From: Desulfuromonadales bacterium GWC2_61_20
GTDB taxonomy: Bacteria; Desulfobacterota; Desulfuromonadia; Desulfuromonadales; UBA2197
NCBI GenBank assembly: GCA_001799485.1
Contig: MGTO01000140.1
Coordinates: 1 to 32,637 of the forward strand
Direction: 5' to 3'
Length of the DNA stretch: 32,637 nucleotides
In this document: positions 27,479 through 32,637 of the stretch, one piece after another
How the letters are laid out: every line of letters begins with the position of its first letter
Numbering within the stretch: position 1 is the stretch's first letter
Made by a program: the position numbers and the translations under genes
Notes under the pieces: model-generated
Seen by the model: the letters and a program-made list of their open reading frames with translations, nothing else
What the model was told of the DNA's origin: nothing
The model's database searches: none

Positions 27479-27982
27479 ATGACTACGAAAAAATATGCGC
27501 GGGCCGAGCCCACCCAGGTCGCCACCCTGGCCGGCGGCTGCTTCTGGGGGATGGAGGATCTGCTGCGCCAACAGCCGGGGGTGATCGCCACCGAGGTCGG
27601 CTACACCGGCGGCAACGTGGCCAACGCCACCTACCGCAACCACGAGGGGCACGCCGAGGCGGTGCGCATCGAATTCGACCCGACCAAGACCAGCTTCGCG
27701 GCTCTGCTGCGCTTCTTCTTCCGCATGCACGACCCGACCACCCGCAATCGCCAGGGGAACGACGTCGGCTCCAGCTACCGCAGCGCCATCTTCTATCACG
27801 ACGCCGAGCAGCAGCGCATCGCCGAGCAGGTCAAAGCCGAGGTCGACGCTAGCGGCAAGTGGTCGCGGCCGCTCGTGACCGAAATCGTCCCGGCCGGGCT
27901 CTGGTGGCGGGCCGAAGAGGAGCATCAGGATTATCTGGTCAAGAACCCGGGCGGGTATACTTGCCATTGGGTGCGGGAGTAG
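27479..27982 (+). CDS. msrA: Peptide-methionine (S)-S-oxide reductase, probably cytosolic
   Basis: [50 protein letters not shown]; no signal peptide. Confidence 0.95.
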   Translation: MTTKKYARAEPTQVATLAGGCFWGMEDLLRQQPGVIATEVGYTGGNVANATYRNHEGHAEAVRIEFDPTKTSFAALLRFFFRMHDPTTRNRQGNDVGSSYRSAIFYHDAEQQRIAEQVKAEVDASGKWSRPLVTEIVPAGLWWRAEEEHQDYLVKNPGGYTCHWVRE

Positions 27983-28003
27983 GGAAGGTATATTCCGGTC
28001 CGG

Positions 28004-28032
28004 TTGACGCATAATTTCGGTAATGCTATGTT
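28004..28032 (+). promoter_or_regulatory. Candidate promoter for the DUF4160/DUF2442 pair
   Basis: TTGACG (28004-28009) -17 bp- TATGTT (28027-28032). Confidence 0.5.
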
Positions 28033-28078
28033 CTGCTCACTGTGAAAGCATCCAGCCGGCAAGAAGGGGGAGCAACAG

Positions 28079-28384
28079 GTGCCGAAACAGTATGAGTACT
28101 TTGGTCTGATCGTCCTTTTTTATGCCAACGAACACGAGCCGGTTCATGTCCACGGCAAGTTTCAGGGACGGGAATCGCGGGCTGAAATTATCCTGATCAA
28201 TGGTGCTGTCGCGGAGATTCGCTACGGCGGGGTCGCAGGACGACCACCGCTTGAAAATACCGAGATGCGATCTTTCGAAGAAGTCTTGAATGCCCGCGCC
28301 GAGGAAATCGTTGCCAAGTGGATCGATTTTTTCGTTCTGCATAAACCGGTCGCGACCGAACGGATTACCAGGAGGCTCAAATGA
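28079..28384 (+). CDS. DUF4160 domain protein
   Basis: GLIVLFYANEHEPVHVHGKFQGRESRAEIILINGAV; HxPxHxH-like motif; GTG start after a GGGGG/AGG purine tract. Confidence 0.88.
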   Translation: MPKQYEYFGLIVLFYANEHEPVHVHGKFQGRESRAEIILINGAVAEIRYGGVAGRPPLENTEMRSFEEVLNARAEEIVAKWIDFFVLHKPVATERITRRLK

Positions 28385-28662
28385 TCCCCAGCATCGTAAA
28401 CATTGTCGCCGCCGAACAGGTTGCTACCTATGCCCTACACCTGCGCTTCGATGACGGGGCCGAGCGACGCGTCGATTTCGAACCGTTTCTGAACCACTCC
28501 CAACATCCCGACATCCGCAAATTTCTCGATCCGAAACTGTTCGGCGGATACCGGCTCGAGTACGGTGAACTGGTCTGGGGGGATTATGAGCTGTGTTTCC
28601 CCATTGCCGATTTGTATTACAACGATCTGGAGCACAAACTGTCACTTGAGGCTGTAGCATAG
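28381..28662 (+). CDS. DUF2442 domain protein
   Basis: LHLRFDDGAERRVDFEPFL...LFGGYRLEYGELVWGDYELCFPIADLY; 4-nt overlap with the DUF4160 gene. Confidence 0.88.
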   Translation: MIPSIVNIVAAEQVATYALHLRFDDGAERRVDFEPFLNHSQHPDIRKFLDPKLFGGYRLEYGELVWGDYELCFPIADLYYNDLEHKLSLEAVA

Positions 28663-28679
28663 GCCTGAACAGTGTAAAT

Positions 28680-28729
28680 ATCGTAACTTGAAAGGCGGCC
28701 CCCAAGATGGCCGCCTTTCAAGTTACGAT
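28680..28729. terminator. Long perfect hairpin (possible terminator)
   Basis: ATCGTAACTTGAAAGGCGGCC / GGCCGCCTTTCAAGTTACGAT, 21-bp perfect stem, 8-nt loop, just after the DUF2442 gene. Confidence 0.6.
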
Positions 28730-28790
28730 GCTGAATAAATACGTCCCGTTTTCGTCTATTTCATCCCCTCATCTCAGCGAGCCAGCAACC

Positions 28791-29174
28791 ATGACCCGAA
28801 CTCACAGCACTCCCGTCGGCTACATCCTCTGGATTTTCGGTTTCATCGGCGCGCACCGCTTCTACTTCGGCCGCCCGATCAGCGGCACCATCTGGTTCTG
28901 CACCCTCGGGCTGCTCGGCATCGGCTGGCTGATCGACCTGTTCCTGATCCCCGGCATGAACCGCGACGCCGCCACCCGCTACCGCATCGGCCCCTACGAC
29001 TACACCGTCGCCTGGGTGCTGCTCACCTTCCTCGGCCTGTTCGGCGTTCACCGCTTCTACCTGGGCAAATGGATCAGCGGCCTGATCTACCTGCTGACCG
29101 GCGGCCTGTTATTGCTCGGCGTGTTGTACGATCTGTGGACACTGAATGGGCAGGTGGACGAGCGGAACCGGTAG
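28791..29174 (+). CDS. TM2-domain membrane protein with two TM2 modules
   Basis: GYILWIFGFIGAHRFYFGRPISGTIW...LIDLFLIPGM and LLTFLGLFGVHRFYLGKWISGLIYLL...LYDLWTLN. Confidence 0.88.
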   Translation: MTRTHSTPVGYILWIFGFIGAHRFYFGRPISGTIWFCTLGLLGIGWLIDLFLIPGMNRDAATRYRIGPYDYTVAWVLLTFLGLFGVHRFYLGKWISGLIYLLTGGLLLLGVLYDLWTLNGQVDERNR

Positions 29175-29192
29175 GATAAGCGAGAATTCACC

Positions 29193-30038
29193 TCAGCCCG
29201 GCAGCGCCCCCCCATGGGAAGCGAGGGAGCGGGCGACCAGCGGATTGGCGGCCGGCGCCGGCAGCCCCAATACTTCCACCACCTGCCGGCAGAGGGCCAG
29301 GGGATCGGCGGGTGACCCGGCGCTCGCCGCGCGGTGCACCGCCGCGTCGATCTCGCGCAGCCACGCCGCTCCGGCGGCGAGGCGCGCTGCCGGCGGCTGG
29401 TGAGTCGGCGCCGTCCACGCTTCCAGCAATAGTTCCACCCCCGTCAGCGCGGCGAGACGTTCCAGCGTCGCCAGGGAGGTGCGATAGTCGTCGTAGATCG
29501 GCAGATCGTGCGGCAGCGGCACCGCGTCACCGCAAAAGAGCGCCCCCTCCCGGCGCAGGAAGTAGGCCGTGGAGCCGGCCGAGTGGCCCGGCGCGGCCAC
29601 CGCTTCCAGTTGCAGCCCGCCCCCCAGGTCGATGACATCCCCGGAATGGACGAGATGATCCACCGCCACCGGGCCGCCGACCAGGGTGGCGAAGCCGGGG
29701 ACCGGCCGCTCCCGCGCCTGCCGCTCGGTGTCCTCGATCCACGCCCGCTCCGTCGCCGGGGCGAGGACGGCGCAGCCGGTAGCGGCGCGCAGGGCGCGGG
29801 CGGCGCCGATGTGGTCGGGATGGCTGTGAGTGAGGATCAGGCGGGTGATCTCTCCACCTCGGCCGATCTCTTCCAGATAGGCGAGGATCGGCACCTCGCA
29901 GCCGGCGACGCCGCTGTCGATGAGGGTGACCTGTTGGCCGCAGATCAGGTAGACGGTGACGCTGCGGGGAATCGGCCCGGCGGGGGTGGGGACGGTAAAG
30001 GGGATGGTCAGGGCGTGGATGGTCTCGGTGATCTGCAT
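29193..30038 (-). CDS. MBL-fold metallo-hydrolase (glyoxalase II-like)
   Basis: LILTHSHPDHIGAARAL (HxHxDH), APGHSAGSTAYFL, LFCGDAVP; SD GAGGA before ATG at 30038. Confidence 0.94.
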   Translation of the reverse strand: MQITETIHALTIPFTVPTPAGPIPRSVTVYLICGQQVTLIDSGVAGCEVPILAYLEEIGRGGEITRLILTHSHPDHIGAARALRAATGCAVLAPATERAWIEDTERQARERPVPGFATLVGGPVAVDHLVHSGDVIDLGGGLQLEAVAAPGHSAGSTAYFLRREGALFCGDAVPLPHDLPIYDDYRTSLATLERLAALTGVELLLEAWTAPTHQPPAARLAAGAAWLREIDAAVHRAASAGSPADPLALCRQVVEVLGLPAPAANPLVARSLASHGGALPG

Positions 30039-30083
30039 GGTGCCTTCCTCCTCAGACAAAGGGTGATGGCCGCCCCAACACGA

Positions 30084-30108
30084 AGGCCGCGGGAAATACC
30101 CGCGGCCT
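30084..30108 (-). promoter_or_regulatory. Leader hairpin 2
   Basis: 10-bp stem AGGCCGCGGG/CCCGCGGCCT, 5-nt loop, 46 nt before the MBL-fold start on the minus strand. Confidence 0.7.
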
Positions 30109-30123
30109 CGTGAGATGCAAAAG

Positions 30124-30146
30124 AGCGCGGGCTTGTGGCCCGCGCT
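30124..30146 (-). promoter_or_regulatory. Leader hairpin 1 (followed by CTTTTGC on the minus strand)
   Basis: 9-bp stem AGCGCGGGC/GCCCGCGCT, 5-nt loop. Confidence 0.7.
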
Positions 30147-30151
30147 TCCGG

Positions 30152-30223
30152 TTATCGGCAGCGCAGAGCCGTCACAAAGGTGACGACTGCGACGACGGTG
30201 GTGGTGATGGGGTTGGTGATCAT
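30152..30223 (-). CDS. Putative attenuator leader peptide MITNPITTTVVAVVTFVTALRCR (23 aa)
   Basis: ATG at 30223, TAA at 30152; 6 Thr, 5 Val and 2 Ile out of 23 residues; followed by two GC-rich hairpins and preceded by a strong promoter. Not in the supplied ORF track. Confidence 0.65.
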   Translation of the reverse strand: MITNPITTTVVAVVTFVTALRCR

Positions 30224-30229
30224 GCCAAG

Positions 30230-30258
30230 GTTGTAAGGTATTTTCGTCTGCCTGTCAA
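30230..30258 (-). promoter_or_regulatory. Sigma70-type promoter for the leader peptide/MBL transcript
   Basis: Minus strand TTGACA (30258-30253) -17 bp- TACAAC (30235-30230), only 6 nt before the leader ATG. Confidence 0.7.
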
Positions 30259-30280
30259 TGCGCTGAAGAAAACTGCCTCT

Positions 30281-30339
30281 TTAACGGTACCCCTCGTCAT
30301 GGCTGCCGATGTCGAGGGGGACGATCTCGCGTTCAGTGA
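30281..30339 (-). pseudogene. Truncated 3' fragment of a RelE/ParE-type toxin gene
   Basis: Minus strand encodes TEREIVPLDIGSHDEGYR-stop, matching TEREIVLLDIGSHDEVYR-stop of the intact toxin at 31891-32166; 52 of 59 nt identical by hand alignment. Confidence 0.75.
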
Positions 30340-30497
30340 GCCGGATGTCCGCCTAATTGGTATTATGTCCCCGGAATTCTGTCGATGGACGCCTTTGCGA
30401 ACTAGGTATGGTGTCCGTCTATTCCGTTTTGCCGACAACAAAAACATCTTTACATCGATACAAATAATCACTATTTTGTACCTTATCGGAGGTACAA

Positions 30498-31772
30498 ATG
30501 AAACCCTGGAAACAGCTCATCACCGACTCCCTGGAGCGCGACTATTCCCGAGTCATGCCGCGTGACCTCGAAATTCCTCTCGATTCCGGCAAAATCATTT
30601 CCCTGATCGGTGTCCGCCGCAGCGGCAAGACCAATATCCTCTACTCCCTGATCCATCGGCTGCGCCAGACAATGCCGGCGGATACACTTGTCTATATCAA
30701 CCTCGAAGACGACCGTCTCTTTCCCTTGACTCCGCACGATCTGGGAGGATTCCTCGACGCCTACTTCGAGTTGTTTCCGCACAACCGCGACCGGCGGGTC
30801 TACTTTTTCTTCGACGAAATTCAGAACGCGCCGGAATGGGAACGCTTTATCCGCCGCCTGCACGATACGGAAAACTGCTCCGTCTTTGTCACCGGTTCTT
30901 CGGCCAAGTTGCTCAGCCGGGAGATTGCCACCTCCCTGCGCGGCCGCACGATCCCCTTCGAGGTTTTTCCCCTCTCCTTCAGCGAATACCTCCGCTTTCG
31001 CGAGATCAAGCCGGGTCACTCGTCGCGCGCCGTATCATTGCTCAAAAACGCCTTTGCCGAGTACTGCCGCACCGGCGGTTTTCCCGAAACCGCCGGGGTC
31101 GACGACCTGCGGGCCAAGCAGATTCTGCACGAATATCTGCAGATGATCATGTATCGCGATGTTGCCGAGCGCCACAGTGTCGGCAATCTCTTTCTGCTCA
31201 AATCGCTGATCAAGCATTGTTTCGCCAATATTGCCAATCCCCTCAGCCTCTCCAAGTTGTACAACGATTTCCGCTCACAGGGGATGCAGCTGTCGCGCAA
31301 TACTCTTTTTGACTATATCTCCTACCTTGAGGACGCTTACGCCCTCTTTCTCGTCCCCGTCAACTCCCCGTCACAACGGGAAGTCATGCGCAATCCCCGC
31401 AAGCTTTACGCCATTGATCACGGATTGAAAGGGGTCGTTGACCTGGCGACCGGCAACGATAGCGGCAGAATTTTCGAGAACATCGTTTTTCTCCAATTGC
31501 GCCGGCAAGGGCAGAACATCTGTTACGGCCGGCAAAAACAGGAGATCGATTTTGTCCTGCCCGAGAGTGAATCGCCACGACTGATCAATGTCGCCTACGA
31601 TATTTCCGCGCTCGAGACCAGAAACCGTGAGTTGAATGGGCTGGTTGAAGGGATGCAGGGACTTGGCGTCCAGGAGGCGCTGCTGCTGACCGCCGAGGTG
31701 GAGGAGACCGTTACGACGGCGGCAGGCAAGATCACCATCCTGCCGCTTTGGAAGTGGCTGGCGGGAGTGTGA
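30498..31772 (+). CDS. AAA family ATPase with DUF4143 C-terminal domain
   Basis: SLIGVRRSGKTNILYSLIHRL (Walker A), VYFFFDEIQNAPEWERFIRRLHD, VFVTGSSAKLLSREIATSLRGRTIPFEVFPLSFSEYL; C-terminal GRQKQEIDFVLP. Confidence 0.94.
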   Translation: MKPWKQLITDSLERDYSRVMPRDLEIPLDSGKIISLIGVRRSGKTNILYSLIHRLRQTMPADTLVYINLEDDRLFPLTPHDLGGFLDAYFELFPHNRDRRVYFFFDEIQNAPEWERFIRRLHDTENCSVFVTGSSAKLLSREIATSLRGRTIPFEVFPLSFSEYLRFREIKPGHSSRAVSLLKNAFAEYCRTGGFPETAGVDDLRAKQILHEYLQMIMYRDVAERHSVGNLFLLKSLIKHCFANIANPLSLSKLYNDFRSQGMQLSRNTLFDYISYLEDAYALFLVPVNSPSQREVMRNPRKLYAIDHGLKGVVDLATGNDSGRIFENIVFLQLRRQGQNICYGRQKQEIDFVLPESESPRLINVAYDISALETRNRELNGLVEGMQGLGVQEALLLTAEVEETVTTAAGKITILPLWKWLAGV

Positions 31773-31822
31773 GGGACGGCGGCGCGAACGCGCTATAAAT
31801 CTGGGGATGTACCGAATTTCTT

Positions 31823-31890
31823 TTGAAGAATGGAGAGTTGACCCCTTAGTGGCTCCTTGAAGAATGGAGAGTTGACCCCTTAGTGGCTCC
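31823..31890. repeat. Perfect 34-bp tandem duplication
   Basis: TTGAAGAATGGAGAGTTGACCCCTTAGTGGCTCC at 31823-31856 and again at 31857-31890. Confidence 0.93.
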
Positions 31891-32166
31891 TTAGCGGTAG
31901 ACCTCGTCATGACTGCCGATGTCGAGGAGAACGATCTCGCGTTCGGTGATCAGCAGGGTCAGGGTGATGCGGTAGGAATAGGTCAGCCTGACGGCATGGC
32001 ATTTGGCAAGCTTGCCGGAAAGTTGATGCAGTCCGAGGCTCGGCTGAAACGGATCCTCTTTGAGAGCCTCGAAGAGCGCGGCGAGGCGAGGCTTGAGGTC
32101 AGGGGGCTGCTTGAAGAATTTCCGTGCCTGGCGGAGGAACTGCTCCGACGTGGTAACGGTGAACAC
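31891..32166 (-). CDS. RelE/ParE superfamily (YafQ/RelE-type) toxin
   Basis: MFTVTTSEQFLRQARKFFKQPPDLKPRLAALFEAL...KCHAVRLTYSYRITLTLLITEREIVLLDIGSHDEVYR. Confidence 0.92.
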   Translation of the reverse strand: MFTVTTSEQFLRQARKFFKQPPDLKPRLAALFEALKEDPFQPSLGLHQLSGKLAKCHAVRLTYSYRITLTLLITEREIVLLDIGSHDEVYR

Positions 32167-32169
32167 GCG

Positions 32170-32439
32170 TCACTCTCCGTCGGTGTCGAGCGCTTGCAGC
32201 AGTTCCTCGGCAGAGGCAAACTTTCGTACGCGGCCGGCTTTCACATCCTGCAACGACGCCTTGACCCGGGCGACGTAGGCCTCTTCGGCCTCGGCTACCA
32301 GTTCGCGGTAGCGCTCCTCGGAGAGGACGACATACTGCGGCTGGTTGTTGCGGATGACGTGCACGTCCCCCTTGGCGATGGCCTCGTCGATGGCGGCGAG
32401 GCCGCGGCGTTTGAGTTCCTGGGCGGGGAGGGTGTTCAT
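32170..32439 (-). CDS. Phd/YefM-type antitoxin
   Basis: MNTLPAQELKRRGLAAIDEAIAKGDVHVIRNNQPQYVVLSEERYRELVAEAEEAYVARV; 3-nt gap to the toxin. Confidence 0.9.
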   Translation of the reverse strand: MNTLPAQELKRRGLAAIDEAIAKGDVHVIRNNQPQYVVLSEERYRELVAEAEEAYVARVKASLQDVKAGRVRKFASAEELLQALDTDGE

Positions 32440-32443
32440 TGTG

Positions 32444-32471
32444 GTACTCCTGTCGGTACGCGATTCGGTAC
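32444..32471 (-). promoter_or_regulatory. Candidate operator: three GTAC cores at 12-bp spacing
   Basis: GTAC at 32444-32447, 32456-32459 and 32468-32471, directly upstream of the antitoxin ATG. Confidence 0.6.
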
Positions 32472-32527
32472 TGGGATTATGGCATGGATGGGAGGCGGGG
32501 GGAAATGGATTTTTGTGCGGAAAACAT

Positions 32528-32551
32528 AAAGGCGGCCGGATGGCCGCCTTT
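32528..32551. other. 10-bp perfect hairpin
   Basis: AAAGGCGGCC / GGCCGCCTTT with GGAT loop; terminator-like core without a clear T run beyond the stem. Confidence 0.5.
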
Positions 32552-32637
32552 GAGGCAACAACTTACATAAATTACCAACGTCCCCTCTGCTGCCTTACTC
32601 ATACATGAGCGGTCAAGCATAAAGTTCATTTATCCAC

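Noticed and set aside
30084-30146. Tandem hairpins as a plain terminator for a plus-strand gene
   Set aside because: No plus-strand gene ends just upstream (the flanking gene is the minus-strand MBL gene), and a leader ORF plus promoter precede them on the minus strand.
31823-31890. CRISPR or minisatellite array
   Set aside because: Only two adjacent copies with no spacers; treated as a simple tandem duplication.

Overview
High-GC chromosomal window, probably from a Desulfuromonadales/Geobacter-like deltaproteobacterium (inferred from gene content only). Main contents: (i) a complete bacterial V/A-type ATPase operon on the minus strand (G-I-K-E-C-F-A-B-D, Thermus-like order); (ii) a RadC-like JAMM domain fused to a DinG/XPD-type Fe-S helicase; (iii) housekeeping genes (CitE-like lyase, YaiI/DUF188, RlmJ, TerC, DUF853 HerA-like ATPase, PBP1A-like protein, two MsrA paralogs); (iv) a fatty-acid electron-transfer block (EMO-like DUF224 Fe-S membrane protein, acyl-CoA dehydrogenase, MBL-fold protein); (v) accessory genes: HigBA, YefM/YoeB and Phd/RelE-type toxin-antitoxin modules, a DUF4160/DUF2442 pair, and an AAA/DUF4143 ATPase between a truncated toxin relic and an intact toxin gene. 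The leads I consider strongest are: a previously unlisted 23-codon Thr/Val-rich leader peptide, apparently leaderless, with tandem GC-rich hairpins upstream of an MBL-fold gene (minus strand, about 30084-30258); GTAC operator cores at exact 12-bp spacing before two separate Phd/YefM-family TA modules; and the JAMM-DinG fusion. No rRNA, tRNA, CRISPR array or transposase gene was recognised. All assignments are by eye; no database search was run.
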